DNA of 64,000 bases from Choristoneura fumiferana (GCF_025370935.1 NC_133476.1:7400514-7464513), one strand, 5' to 3'. Positions 11,401-23,462 are shown, counted from the stretch's first letter. Notes: a model not told the origin generated them from the sequence alone. Made by a program: numbers and translations.

Positions 11401-14400
11401 CTAACTAATGCGCCTTGCTACAGTAGCCGCATTCCAGCCTTTTTTATTCGGCTCCACTTTAAAAGTAACCTCGCTGGGATCAACTCTGTAAATAAATATC
11501 CGGTTACATATCAAGGTGGAGAATGGTAAGTACATAGATAAAAAAATAGAGTAAATTACCGTGGATTTGTAAAAGTATTTTTTTCTAACCCAAGAATGTC
11601 TTGAATCTGTGAAATAAATGCGATGCCTTCCTCCCAGTTTTTGAAGACTCTGGCAAAAGAAACAACAGAAATAATGGTTAAAACAATAATGCATCTGACA
11701 AAAATATACATTGTTTTGCATAAGGCTGCGCCAAGCGGAGCGGAAATGTGCAAATTTACCCAATCAGATTATTTGAAATAGGTACACTTCCTGTCTTCGC
11801 TCCCCTTGTAATGTCATGCCGCCTCAATGGAAGCGCAGGCACCTATCATACAACTGCCCTTAGGTACATACCTGTTGTTAAAGAGAACGAAGGCGTAGGA
11901 TGGATCATAATCATAATCATTATGGTCATGAACACCTGTATATTTTTGTGCACTAGGCGTGCCGTGACCTGAAATAAAAATAATAGTAACGACTCATACA
12001 ATGCGTATAATTCAATAAGTAAAGATACACCGATTAGGAATAAAACCATGCAAAGTCAGCGCAGCACACAAGTCCACGACAGTTACTTAGATAGGTATTT
12101 TTGTTGTTATGTAAAACTAATCAGAGCAAAGAATTATTTTATGATAAATTCTTATTTTACCACCCCACTCCTTGAATACTACAGCCATTTCAATCAAGTA
12201 AGTACCTTGCACAGCCGTGTTCTATAAAAGCGACAAATAAAATAAAACATCAATGAAACTTGCTTACAGAACTAAAACATTCAACATTGTGAGGTAAAAC
12301 TTAATGTATTTATGACCACACCAATGATTTCCGATGATAGAGCAACGAGAATAGCCAAAAATCGTCCGGTGCAAGGAAATACGTCATGGAATGGTAAAAG
12401 ATTTGCGAAAACACAACATTTAGTATACACATAGTACGAATATTGGAGGACCCACAGGCTTGAGTGTCGAATAAGAAAACAGGGTGCAGCTGCAAAAGTA
12501 GGATAGGTAACATTTAGTGCGGTGTTCTAGACAAGACGAAGAAGTGCGTTTAATCGTATAAAAATCATTGATTTTTTTTCTCAAATGCAGCATTAGCATT
12601 TTTAAGGAATATAGATTGCGTTGTTCAGTTTGAGAGAACAGCGATAAATCTAACACAGCTATCTCAGGCCATCATCGTGACACTAACCTGTCACTGACTT
12701 ATTCTGGTACAAATGCTTTATGGCTTTCGCGTCCAGGCGAGGCCCGGGCTTTTTAACATCATCTCGTTCCCTACGCATAAATCCCCATTCATTACTTAGC
12801 AAATCTCGGAAGTCCTCGGGATAAAATTTGGAATTTTCACCTGAAACATCGTCGGCATTTGAAATACCTTCGGTCCGATCGACAGTTGCTGACTGTCGAG
12901 CTTCTTGGACTAGGAGGGCTTAATTGGAATTGAACAGCCACAAATGAAATGAAAATATTGGTCAACTGAAAATACGTAAACTGAGAAAGATGGAATCTTT
13001 CAACAAGATGGAGTGAAATAATGTTGCTGCTTTTCCTACAACGCATACAAAGCAAGGAAGCAACAAATTTTGTATTTTTACAAACAAATAGGTTAAATAA
13101 TGTTTTCGAAAGCTTACCTTGCAAGTCGTCAGCTTTGAGAGGACCTCCTTCGGCGTAAAGAGCTCCTCGTGGCTTCAATTTCGAATCAATTATTTGACGC
13201 CAGTAATTCATCAAGTAATCCATATTTTTTGAATGCTTGACTTCTGAATCCTGTGTACTAACATCTGTGGTAACAAAATGAAAGGATAGATATAAATACA
13301 TATTCGTGAAAATCTAACTTTTACCGTTGGTAAACTTTGTCCAGTTTGGTTACCTTTTAGAATGTAGGGATCCAGTTCTCCACTACCTAAATCGATAGGC
13401 ATCTCTTCCAAATCGTCAAAATAAATCCTTTGTTCGGGTATCTCATTGCTTGGGTTTTCATATTCGAACGGAAAATTCTTCTCTGCGAAGCTTTGTTTGT
13501 ATTTTTCCAAAGCGTTTGAGCGTACCTCAGCGTCAAGAGGTGAAACATTGTTTCCAGTGATATACTCGGCTGTGAAGGGTGGCGCCTTCGTTTTAGTTTT
13601 TCGAAAGTGAGCTCCGAGACGCTCTTCATCTAAAGCTGCATCGGGATTGGTTCTGAGCATGTCAGCTTCAGGTAAAGACTTTTTTATTTTTTCCACAATA
13701 GCGCTCGCGTATGAGTCAGAATCATCAGCTCTAGCTTTATGAGCTGCTCTTATACGTTCTCTAAAGCCTTCAAATGGCAAAATGACGGGGGAATCGTCTT
13801 CTCCATTCATTAGCATTAGCTCACGCAATTTATCGCTTGGTGTTTCTTCAGCTGAAATGCCTTCATCTTCGTTTATAACAATTGGTCCTATTGATCGAAA
13901 ATTGTATAAAGTTGTAATTAAATAGTTGAAATTTTTGTGAAATAGCCATCTTGAAAGTTTTTGAAATGGTTACAAACATACCTGTCGGATTGAGAAGTTC
14001 AGCTGCTTCTTCTTCAGTCAATGGTGGGCTGTAGACCTCGTTGGCATAATTAGAGTCAAGTTGAGTATTTGGCGTGAAACGAACGTACGCTGTTTCATCA
14101 TGCTCAGTCTGAAAGAAATTTTATTTTTTTATTAGTATCGTATTTTTTTTTTATTTATAGGAATTTATCTCTTTATACATAAAATATGATATAATAAAAC
14201 AACATAAGAACAAAATTTTTTTTTCGTTAAGTGCCTTTTTATATTCCACGACACTTAAAGAATAAATAATCATTGGGGAAGGAAGATCCTCGCGTGGGTT
14301 CCATGAACCGGAAGACGAAGCGTTGACAGGCCTCCTACTAGGTGAACTGACGATATCGCAAGAGTTGTGGATGCAAGTGGCGAGTTTTCGTTCATTGTGG

Positions 14401-17400
14401 GAGGTTAAGAGGGAGGCCCTTAGGGCTTATTCAACAGAGGACGTCTTCCGGTTGAAGATAATGTAATTTTATATCGGGGGTAATATAACCCATCTAGAAC
14501 TACGGAACCGATTGTAAAAATTCTGTTAATAATGAAATGCTACAAGTACATGCTAACTCTGATTAACGTAGACAGCAAATCGCAAAGTTCTCGTGGGACT
14601 CAGAAACAATTAACGGCAGCAGCAAATATAAAATAATTATGTCTTACGTCTTCGTCGCTAGTTTCAAGGTCATTGGAGTCAATCTTGGGATCCACAAAAT
14701 GATCGCAAATTTTTGCATTTACTTTGGCTGGATCGCTGAAATTTCACAAAACTTTAATAATAACTCTCTTAGACAAGACACAAGAAGAAGTAGATAACTA
14801 GAAACTGGATAGTGTCTCTTTACAAATCATATTGTAGGTAGTTGGTTTGGTAGGTAGTTATTGTTGCACTGATAAAATTGCTAAGAAGAAATTATATAGT
14901 ATTGTTATTTAACAGACACTGTAGTGCGAATTTCAGCTTCCCAGAGTGTTCCGCACCGCATGTACGTATGGTCCCAGCGGTAGCCGCACACCGCCAGCCT
15001 CTGTAGCTACGGCTCTAACCCTGTGAGCTACCGGAAAGACAGTTACTGACAGTTCGCGGCGCAGCGTGTACAGCATGGCTTGCAGCACGCACTGCGTGTA
15101 CGCATGCTCCCAGCGGTAGCCACGCGCCGCCAGCCGCTGCAGCTCAGACTCGAACCATTGCAGCTGCTCGGAGCTCATGTCGTACCTGCAGCGAAATAAC
15201 TTTTGGTTAAGGTTGGATTTACCGCGTTACTGCTTCTAAAAGGTGGCAAATACAGCATATAGCAGTGCAGCAGCTGCATACATGTAATGTAAAATAATTT
15301 GACTGAAATCTATTGTAAGGCAGCAAAAACTAATTTTAAAGTTAACAAATCACATCAATCATCATTATTGATCTATTCACGGTAAATTTAATTTTAATGT
15401 CATCAACTCAATTTAAAGTAGGTAGGAGGGATAATGGAAGGTAAACATCGAAGTTGATGCTGTAAACTCACTGATAAAGGGCACCTTCGTCCGCTTCGCT
15501 TTCGTAGATCGGTATACACTTGCCGAAGGCGAAATCTATAAAAAAAAGATCTCGTTGAAATTATATTCGGGTTAACTTATACGGCCGACTTGCTTCTTGG
15601 CTCAGCATTCATAAGAAAAGTTCAGGCAAGTTAAGGCACCTACCTACCAAGAATAAAGCTTCATTTGAACGTTTGCGAGATATCGTGCGAGTTTGGTTCC
15701 AATGCGGGGCCACGCGGCAAGGAATTCATAAGTGATCGATCATCGACGGCAATGTACCGGAACCGTATGATACTCTTATTTCTCTTCTCACTCCATCAAA
15801 GTAAGTTTAGAAAATAAGTTTTCCTTCCTGAGTCATTCTTCAATTAAAATAGGTAGAGGTACCTAGGTACTTAATTAAAGTAACGGGCAGTACCATATTT
15901 TGAAAATTATATGGTCTTAGGGAATTTAGAAAACAGTCGTAAGAGAGGAAATTTTGTGTTATTTCTATTCGTAATTAACAATAATATACAACACGTTCCA
16001 TGTTTGCCAAATTTATTGGTTAACACGGCTTATTTAGATTGACTTAGTTAAGTTTCCAGTAATTTTGTAAGGTTTTTACTCACCATCGTAACACCACTCC
16101 GCGCCTTCTATGCACAAGGTTGAGCTGAACAAACAACCTGCCGAAACATTAAAATAAATAATTTGTTTAATAACAATGTATGATGCTGGCTGATGACGAT
16201 TATTCCAATGTTTTGCTAGATAAAAGATGTCAGACCTACTCGTAGTTCTTTATGCTTATTAGCCTTATGCTACGAACAAATATAGGCCTTATGTGCATAT
16301 ATTTTTATGCTACTTCAACTTTTTTTTTATTCGACTGGATGGCAAACGAGCAAGTGGATCTCCTGATGGTAAGAGATCACCACCGCCCACAAACATCTGC
16401 AACACCAGGGGTATTTCTGATGCGTTGCCAACCTAGAGGCCTAAGATGGGATACCTCAAGTGCCAGTAATTTCACCGGCTGTCTTGCTCTCCACGCCGAA
16501 ACACAACAGTGCAACTGCTGCTTCACGTCAGGATTAGCGAACAAGATGGTGGTAGCAATCCGGGCGGACCTTGCACAAGGTCCTACTCCCTGCTAAATTT
16601 GTAATAATGTTATGTTGTTGGAGTTCTTACTTGAATACATCAACTCGTCATACATTTTACAAACAATCGTGACTAATGAAAGATTAAATATTTATTGAAG
16701 CCTCTGAGTCCAACCTTCAAACACCTTAACACAACTAAGAAAAAACATTTTATTTCCAAGGAATCCAACTGAATTTTTAACATAAGTATTTTTGCAAAGT
16801 TCTTCTTTCATTAGCGGTACTCTCGGGTAAATATTGACGAAAAAGAATGAACCGCAAGCAAAGTTTGTTCAAGCCCTCTTGAGCTGAGTTATTTTTACCC
16901 GCTCATCGATCGAACTCCTACTTGATTGAACAAGGGTCAAAAGTTTCAAACTGTAATCAATGCCCTTTAACATCGCTGCTCATTAATTTGTTTACTGGGT
17001 TTATCTAAACATTTTCCAATGGAAATGGTAGGTAACTGAAAAATAGATACTCTCTGATGTTTAACTTCGTGTTGAGCACGAGTTAAATCTACTTTGGGAT
17101 TCGTATCCTATCATAATTATCCTACTATGTTTTAAATGAGAAAGTTTGTAATGATGTTTACGTTTACGCAATAACGGCCGACGGAATTGGATGAAATTTG
17201 GCGCACACATGTTTATTACCTGGTACAGTCACCAGCATCAATATCCGCCATAACCGGACTCTCAGATATTGGCGCTGGTGACTGTATCTACATATAGGAT
17301 ACTTATTATTCCGCAGAATAGCATAGTTCCCGCGGGATAGCAAGAAACAAAATTCTTAACTTAGTAATAATATAAATTGTATTTATTTGTCCCTGAGTAT

Positions 17401-19833
17401 GTTTTGGTACTTTTATCTTGTGATCCTAGTGGCAAGTGAAGTGAGGTTGAGTAAGTGTCATTAGGTAGGTATTTTGGTTGACAACCCGGTTCAAAAGAAA
17501 TAGTATTTTAAAGTCAAATGACGAATGGGAGATGTGGGCGAGAGCTGAAAATTTAGGCAACCCGATGTGAAACGAGTTATTATTGCGGCTCCCCACTATA
17601 CGCTAGCTAGTCATTTCGTTTTGTGTTCTTTCCTTCTATGTCTGGTACCAATCGGCTCTTGTTTTTAACCCTCGACGCAAAAAAATGTTATAGGTTGGAT
17701 CGCTATGTGTCTGTATGTCTGCTGTGATATCGTAGCTCGCAAATCGATTTTACCCTAAAACTTGGCAGCGTATCTAATAAGATACATAATTTTAGATCAT
17801 CTTTTTGTATTTTTTTTGGTTATTTTTGTTAGCTCTACAAGAATCCAACGAGGTTGGAATTGAGTACACTTGTCTCACCTTGCTTTCCTTGTAAATTTGA
17901 TATTTACTACCCTCCTGATTTTTTTCAAATTTTTCCACTAAACAGTTTAGATTTTAGAGACGCTCAATTTCAATGAAAACTTGCACTTTCAAGTTGAATA
18001 TTTCGCAAACAGAGCACTGAATTGAAAAATTGTCTTGGCAGTCCCCGAATGGTTTTAAAAGACCTATCCAACGAAACCCCACACTATAGGGTTAGTCGAG
18101 GAAAAAAAACACCACACGCGCTCACTCACTCACACGCTCTTGACGGTTTTTTCTCTGTATTTAGGTACTAATTGAATTGTTCAGAATTATTATGACCATT
18201 GACCATTTAAATCTTCCTGAAAATTTACTGTTTCGGTGGAAATAAAAATTACGATCAGTATTGGATTTGTCAATAGGCCGTGGCCTAGCGGTGGCGCATC
18301 CAAAGGCAAGTAGCGCCACCGTAATCGATCTCCATCTATCTTGTTTGTGTTCACGTAACATTCTTTTGTAAATAAATACCCGAGGTGCCACTTGCCCTAA
18401 ATACCGGCCAGTAAACTTTTGATGTTCGTATTTCAGTATGTTTCCTCATCTACGTAGCCCCATACCTACTGTACTTGTTTAGTACGCCGCTCAGGCTCAG
18501 CTTACAGCTTTGTAGGCGTACCTACCTACTCACTTTTGGGAAATGAGTTTAACACATTCGCTGCCGCAATCGCTACGCGCGCTTTGCAGCGATAACTGCC
18601 TACGAACAGAGAACTCCCCTAGCGGGTTCTTGGCACTGAATGTGAGCCACTTGTGAGTAAAACGTATTCAATTTCAGTACCTACGCGTGACTGGTTTAAC
18701 ACTGAACGCCAAAGTAGATACCTACACAGCAGTGGCAAAGCGTCCACTGAACCTCAATCCCACCGGTTTCCCCAATATTTCAAAATAGAACAACAAGACA
18801 TAGGTATTGACATAATTTATGAAAGATGTAAGCGATCTTTGCTTTGGCTTTACCACAAAAATATCTGACGCCACGCCACTGCTACACAGTGACGTCGTAC
18901 AATAACAGCACGATTCCCACCGAGTTGCCTAAAAGTTTCATGTGACGTCAATGATAAAAAGTAAGACACTTAACTCACGCTTCTCTTGCCTAGAACAAAA
19001 ATGTTCACTTTACGCCACTGATACCACTTAGTCTTTACGAAAGCGTTTGTGCGTGGGGTATTTTTAATTTAGAAAAATTTGCTTACACTTAATAAAATAA
19101 AATTATAATAAAAAATTGAACCGACTACAAAAAACCATGAAAATAATTTTCTACCAGTCTGAAGTCGGTCGGTGCCTCAGCACGAGCCAGCAGGAGTGGA
19201 CCTAATAGTCATCTGCCTCACCTACGCACTTTATATCGGGCTTCAATCACTCCTACTGGCTCGTGCTGAGACACCGACCTACTTCTGACTGGTAGAAAAT
19301 TATTTTCATGGTTTTTTTAGTCGGTTAAATTTTTTGTTATAAAATTATTATTTTTTCGCGCTTTTTAATGTAAATAATGTAAGATACAATAGTTTAATAT
19401 CAACTGCTCGTCACCTTTTACGAAAGATTGCTTTTTCCGATGCAGAGACGTTCATTATTGCTTCACCACCCGTTTTACCATATGCATTACGAGGAGCATA
19501 AATTCAACCCTTGAAATACTTGTTATTGAGTAGTAGCTCCGATGGTCAACTGTGGTCTTCATGATCAGTTCCACTTAACCAAATGATGATTTTCAAGAGC
19601 AAATGCACGAGTTAATACTAAATATATCCAATTTACTATAGGTGTCCCTACCTACAAAGAAAATTTTTGCCTGGCTTTTTTATTTTTGATTACGGTCATA
19701 GTATGATACAGTGTAATGGGAAAAGACCTTTAAACTGATTAATAATTAGTTTACCTATGTTTCCGTCGGCGCGGGAGGGCGCCAGCGTGCACAGCAGCGC
19801 CAGCGCCCATAAGGCTGGCCGCTGGCGGCTCAT
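4117..19833 (-). CDS. IA-2: IA-2/PTPRN-type receptor protein-tyrosine pseudophosphatase
   Basis: Membrane protein of neuroendocrine dense-core vesicles, thought in the family to act in vesicle cargo storage and secretion, not as an active phosphatase. Exons, 5' to 3': 19755-19833, 16084-16137, 15472-15535, 15072-15185, 14648-14735, 13982-14108, 13354-13887, 13118-13264, 12688-12840, 11872-11968, 11560-11649, 11406-11485, 10693-10760, 10395-10616, 9230-9378, 8928-8982, 8587-8808, 7811-8008, 7352-7518, 6093-6146, 4903-5080, 4117-4242. They sum to 3066 nt (1021 residues) with consistent phases. Order: signal peptide (1-22), Cys-containing N-terminal domain, long acidic lumenal region (about 134-453), membrane-proximal domain (454-565), one transmembrane helix (about 589-611), cytoplasmic tail, PTP-like domain (about 708-985), charged C-terminal tail. 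The signature reads HCSDGAGR (Cys920), with Asp where active PTPs have Ala, as in vertebrate IA-2. The 3' end of exon 4 is the least certain boundary. Confidence 0.9.
4903..8808 (-). CDS. IA-2: IA-2 PTP-like domain exons
   Basis: Exons 8587-8808, 7811-8008, 7352-7518, 6093-6146 and 4903-5080 encode the catalytic-like fold. Landmarks are MEDHLRNKDRL at the start, LPYDHSRV and SDYINAS (substrate-loop region), AAAGPLAHTAPDFWQM where active PTPs have TQGP, RYWPEEG where they have WPD, and HCSDGAGRSGTY for the P-loop. Three catalytic positions therefore differ from active enzymes: the P-loop Ala is Asp, the WPD Asp is Glu, and the Gln of TQGP is lost. This fits a pseudophosphatase. Confidence 0.9.
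5351..5410 (+). repeat. (AC)n microsatellite
   Basis: About 29 uninterrupted AC units in an intron of the IA-2 gene. A short (ATG)n tract lies nearby at about 5215-5230. Confidence 0.95.
5643..5738. repeat. Short dispersed element, copy 1
   Basis: Nearly the same sequence occurs at 59508-59612. Both begin GTAGAGTCATT, contain CACGATGACG near the start and GCGTCTTCGTGGATGGCAC near the end, so the ends are imperfect inverted copies. Likely a MITE of about 95-105 bp. Confidence 0.6.
5945..6005 (-). mobile_element. 3' tail of an RTE-type LINE
   Basis: In reverse orientation it reads GAGGGAGGCCTATGTCCAAC, then AGTGGACGTCCTATGGCTGG, then a (GATGAT)n end. This is a very common lepidopteran non-LTR 3' end with a simple-repeat tail. 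A related piece is at 34090-34195. Confidence 0.65.
6495..7333. mobile_element. Long-TIR non-autonomous DNA element, copy 1
   Basis: The terminal inverted repeats begin AGATCCG, contain CTTCACCGAACTGGTTAATG on one side and CCATTAACCAGTTCGGTAAA on the other, and extend about 80 bp with some divergence. The interior has no coding capacity. It carries a nested palindrome (6580-6720). The right end is 18 bp from the 5' splice site of the IA-2 exon ending at 7352. A relative with the same AGATCCG ends is at 10799-11352. Confidence 0.65.
6580..6720. mobile_element. Nested near-perfect palindromic MITE
   Basis: Starts TTAAGGGGCTGTTTCACCAT and ends with its inverse, ATGGTGAAACAGCCCCTTAA. The arms are about 60 bp and nearly identical around a short AT-rich loop. 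The TTAA or TAA flanks fit a TTA/TAA target duplication as in PIF/Harbinger MITEs. It sits inside the larger element at 6495-7333 and is therefore younger. Confidence 0.8.
9562..10178. repeat. Dispersed repeat of about 600 bp, copy 1
   Basis: Shares most of its length, in the same order, with 21968-22518: GTAGATTGTTCA at the start, a hairpin formed by GGGACTAAAACAACCCATAAT and its approximate inverse, TCTACTTTTCACTTTGAATG, and at the far end GTCCCGATATACAGAGACTAAAG then GAGCATGAGAAGTGAAAA. No protein is evident. Class unknown; a non-autonomous transposon or a duplicated non-coding unit. It lies in an IA-2 intron. Confidence 0.65.
10395..10616 (-). CDS. IA-2: IA-2 transmembrane exon
   Basis: Encodes about residues 566-639. 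A run of roughly 23 hydrophobic residues begins after GLERR and ends before KRDYNGKRK, giving one membrane helix followed by a basic stop-transfer stretch. Lumenal domains lie upstream and the PTP-like domain downstream, so this is a single-pass type I protein. Confidence 0.9.
10799..11352. mobile_element. Long-TIR non-autonomous DNA element, copy 2
   Basis: The left arm starts AGATCCGAACTTGAAAAGAT and is matched on the right by ATCTTTTCAAGTTCGGATCT. The arms continue for about 140 bp through GATAATAGAATGAAATGTAT and AAAAATCCTGGACAGGC with few mismatches. It is related to the element at 6495-7333. It lies in the IA-2 intron between the exons ending at 11406 and starting at 10760. Confidence 0.8.
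14280..14465 (+). mobile_element. LINE 3'-end fragment
   Basis: Contains GATGCAAGTGGCGAGTTTTC, GTTCATTGTGGGAGGTTAAG and GACGTCTTCCGGTTGAAGAT, which are typical of the 3' end of a lepidopteran non-LTR element. A diverged relative is at 26780-26905. Located in an IA-2 intron. Confidence 0.5.
14930..15140 (-). repeat. Partial tandem duplication of IA-2 exon 4
   Basis: On the minus strand GGCTGGCGGCGCGTGGCTAC (exon 4) and the block that follows, ending near GCAGTGCG, recur about 120 bp downstream as GGCTGGCGGTGTGCGGCTAC through GCGGTGCGG. About 50 bp are shared with six or seven differences. The second copy lies past the likely splice donor (GTACAC, 15066-15071), so it is probably intronic, yet the reading frame stays open through it to a stop at 14933. 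Confidence 0.7.
16310..16590 (+). mobile_element. Dispersed lepidopteran retroelement fragment
   Basis: Contains GGCAAACGAGCAAGTGGATC, GGTAAGAGATCACCACCGCC, GAGGCCTAAGATGGGATACC and GGGCGGACCTTGCACAAGGT. I recognise these as a high-copy lepidopteran repeat, probably the 3' part of a non-LTR element. The 114-codon open frame over it is not a host gene. It sits in IA-2 intron 2-3. Confidence 0.55.
17125..17345 (+). mobile_element. Degenerate Helitron-like element with a nested palindrome
   Basis: The outer sequence carries the Helitron-like markers (TTAAATGAGAAAGTTTG, then TGGATGAAATTTGGCGCACA, then TAGTTCCCGCGGGATAG). It is split by a 63-bp palindrome at 17224-17286 that starts TACAGTCACCAGC and ends GCTGGTGACTGTA. 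The palindrome is a separate MITE-like insertion; a longer relative with the same ends lies near 29017-29160. Confidence 0.55.
17660..18110 (+). repeat. Diverged dispersed repeat related to the GGCCAAGAG family
   Basis: Starts with AACCCTCGACGCAAAAAAAT and later shares blocks with the element at 23921-24535: CCTGATTTTTTTCAAATTTT, GAATATTTCGCAAA and CCAACGAAACCCCACACTAT. Old and rearranged; no coding capacity. Confidence 0.45.
19110..19345. mobile_element. Inverted-repeat element with AACCGAC ends
   Basis: Left arm AACCGACTACAAAAAACCAT then GAAAATAATTTTCTACCAGT; right arm the inverse, ACTGGTAGAAAATTATTTTC then ATGGTTTTTTTAGTCGGTT. The inner parts also pair (CAGCACGAGCCAGCAGGAGT with its inverse), giving arms of about 100 bp. 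Located in IA-2 intron 1. Confidence 0.75.
19755..19833 (-). CDS. IA-2: IA-2 first coding exon with signal peptide
   Basis: Begins ATGAGCCGCCAGCGG and encodes MSRQR, then an alanine/leucine-rich hydrophobic core, then a small-residue cleavage region (APSRADG), as expected for a secretory signal. The next ATG upstream (ATGTGA) hits a stop immediately, which supports this start. The exon ends ACATAG before GTAAAC. Any 5' UTR exon lies further right and was not found. Confidence 0.8.
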
Positions 19834-21967
19834 CACATCTGCAAAGAAACACGTAAATTTAAACTAGGCTTTAACCGCGATTTCTTCCAAAGCACATAAA
19901 GGCTAGATGCCAACAAACAAAAATATTTTTTTTAATCAATGCTATAAAGAGTAAAAACAATGCATTATTTATTACATAGTACCTACTTATTAACTTCGTA
20001 CAATACCTTAAGTTTCGTAAGATAACATAAATTATTCTTCATCATAACGTATGTATAAAGAACTAAACATTGTCATAACATGGTAAAATAAAAACGATTA
20101 ATAACAAACTTTATTCATATTTCATACCGAATAGCAAACGCTACGTGACGTGCGACGTAGCAGCTACGAAGTTCTCATGCTACGCCCGAACGCCCGAACA
20201 CGATAACGTTGGCTAAGGTGAAATAAGACGGTTTTTTTTATCATTTTCGATTTTCAAATTACATCTTTCGCTCAAAGTGTCACGTCTGAACACAAAATTT
20301 AATGAAAGTGACCTTGAAATAAAAAAGCAATCACTCTATAGTGAACTATATTCGAGTGAATCGTTGGAAATTAGCAATAACATGAATTAACTGTCTAAAT
20401 AAAAATATAACTTGGAAAAACGTTAATCACATCTTCAGGGGATGCCAGTAATTAGCCATTAGTAGTAGTAGAGTTTAATAGTGGACTAACCGGTTAATGT
20501 GCGCATTAACGTTTTTCGCATAAGTGGTTAAAATCCTTACCTCAAGTAGACTGCGGTAATAAAATAGCATCAAACATACCTAACTAGAAATGTAAATGTA
20601 AAAGTTAGAAGCGGAACGAAAACTAGGTATCGAGGAATATCCGCAATGTCAATACGGTATTTGACTATTTTTTAAATTAAAACTTTACAACATAATGCTT
20701 ATTATCGAATAGAGAAACAATTTTTAAGCTACCTTTACAAATAACAAAGTTATAGAGGTTTGAAATCCAAGATTAGACAGAGAAAGACATACTCGCATGT
20801 GACGTCACAAGCAAGTAGCGCCATAGTTGCTGCATAGAAAAAAGCATTTGAGAAAGAGACAGGCATACGGATTTTTCAATAAATTACTATAAATCCAATT
20901 TTCAACCGATTTAAGCTTTCTCTTTGCTAAACACCGTCTATCTACCTATATTTTCATAATAATACCTTTATAAGACATGGCAAATTCAGGAGTTGTCAAA
21001 TACCGTATTCAGTATCGACAAAGAATATGCCGCTAACTTTAAGTTGAATGTTTTATTTGTTACGGATTCCATTAGCAAAACGAGAGTCAATTATTATTAT
21101 TTACGTAGATTTCTATGATCAATGCAGACCTAGGTATTAAATGCAATAATCTTAAGTTTAATAATTCTTAGGTACCACCTATAAAGTCTGTCTTAAAAAT
21201 TAATTTGGAACACAGCTAACTGCAAAGTGCGAGTCAGTTATTCTGAAATGCTTCTGTACATGTAGGTACGCCATTTTGAAGGTATTTGGGTAAGTAAACG
21301 TATTACACTACTGCTTAAAGTTTAATGGCCGCACTAGAAAATTACATTTCGACTTAGTGTAGGTATAGAACTGTCATGTTTAAACCAGGTTTGACGACTA
21401 AATCTAGATTTAATTTTTCCATACCTAGTTAGTTGGCCGTAAGAACCAGTCTCTATCAACTTTGGCTCAGACATTCTTTATTGTCCATAACTACTTGTAG
21501 ATGTCATTCCTAAGTATGTGTGCGTGTTATGTTATGACCCCTCTTCATATATCGAACTTTGGAGGGCTAAACACAATGACGGCCGCTTAAACGACGGAAT
21601 TTGAATTTAACCTTTTTTTACGCAAAACTGACCGTGATTGACCCCTGATGTTAGTGCAGATGAGGCCAAAGCCTAAATAGGTATGTTTAGGAAATAATAG
21701 GTCTAAAGCAAATTTACTATATCAACTCTCTTCATAGCTCCGCTACCACATGTGCAAATCAACTCCTTCTGCGCAATACATATTAAATGTTTTCATAAAC
21801 TATAAACCAGTCCTATTCCACTTCTACACACATACCACACAAGATGCTGACGCGTTTCAAACTAGAGTTTCTTCTAAAGCTAAAGTATGTGTTACCCATA
21901 CATAACCTTCCCACAGAATGAATGGCGAACGTTGTTTGAAAATGGAAGAAGGCTGCTTTCATGAAAA

Positions 21968-22518
21968 ATAGTAGATTGTTCATCAAGGGACTAAAATAAG
22001 CCATAATGACAAGAGATGTTTAGCCACCCGAGCAGAGCGAGGGTGGCTATAGTTCGAGTGGCATTATGGTTGTTCAGTCTCGCGTTAAACACTCTACTTT
22101 TCACTTTGAATGCGAGAAAAAAAACAGTGTTCTGTTCAAAATTACAATATTACTTTTTAAAAACATACGCTCGACTAATGCAGAGGCCATCTGTTCAAAA
22201 TTGAAATAGCAAAAAAAAATTGTTGCGCGATTTTTTATTTTCCTTTATTGTTTATGATTATGAAGTGAAGCTTTAAAAGCTTGCATACTTATTTAGCCAA
22301 CAAAATTAAATCGTGTTTTTTTTAAATATTTTTGCACAGTTGTCATTTTGAGATTATTTCCACGCCCTAAAACTCTTCCATTCGAAAACACAGTGTTGGC
22401 TGTTTATTTAGGGGTTTCCAACGTAAATAAAAAAAAAATAATTCCTAGATAATAAAAAGGAGCTTTAGTCCCGATATGCAGAGACTAAAGTAACATTATA
22501 AGAGCATGAGAAGTGAAA
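21968..22518. repeat. Dispersed repeat of about 550 bp, copy 2
   Basis: Second copy of the unit at 9562-10178, same orientation, with internal deletions. The central hairpin here is more complete (CCACCCGAGCAGAGCGAGGG between the arms). Confidence 0.65.
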
Positions 22519-23462
22519 AGATATGTGACGCTCAGATACAGCAGTTTCCGTGTGTTGTAGCGGTGTAACAAGATTCATTAATATGGATTAAACTAAAATG
22601 ATTTTCTAATAAAATGCTTGGTAATGGCAAATATTTCGTAAAATTTAAGTTCCCCTTATTGTCAGTCGTGCTTAAAACTATGCTCCTACATCTTCTCAGT
22701 TCATTATTTATTCATTAAGTATGTAAATTATGTTCAGTGTAGTAGTTAATGTAACGTGTGTTCGAAAACACATTTCCGTTCGGGATTCTGGCACCATCGA
22801 TCGAATAGTCAAACCTTATCAATATTTTTTAATCTTCAACGTACAAACGAGACAAGTACCTTAACATTGATTAAGCGCTCCAATTAAACATTGCTACAAA
22901 CGTAGCTTGTACAACTAGGTATGGAATTGCTCTATCCAAGATAATAATAAGGTGGGTGGATGCTGTAAACAGCCGTCTTAAGACTTAATTAAACTCTATT
23001 TGCAAAGATTTTCCCGTCCATTATATCCCCGAGGTTTATACAACTGTATTATATTTACGTATACATTTAATAACGCCCACCTGCCAGTCTACCTTCATCT
23101 TCAATTACCAGTCGCTCGCATAACGGTGGCGTCAAAATAGATTTAATAATGTGTAGGTAGGTATTTGATAGCTATTCATTCTTTCAAAGGACATTTATTT
23201 ATATTTAGATCAGTTGAGTTCCAACGTTTATATATAACGTATATTTGAAATTATTATGACTGTGATACATAATCTTAAGGACAAGTAAAGCAGCTGTTGC
23301 TTCCTGTTACAATTTGCATGTTGGATAGGTACCTGGCTATCGAAATAGATACTTATCTATTCACGCTATTGCACAAGTACCCATACAAGATGTTAATAAA
23401 ATAACTGAAAACTTTAAAGTTGTTTGGTAGAATCGAGAGTAGATTCGATTGTAGGCAGGTTG

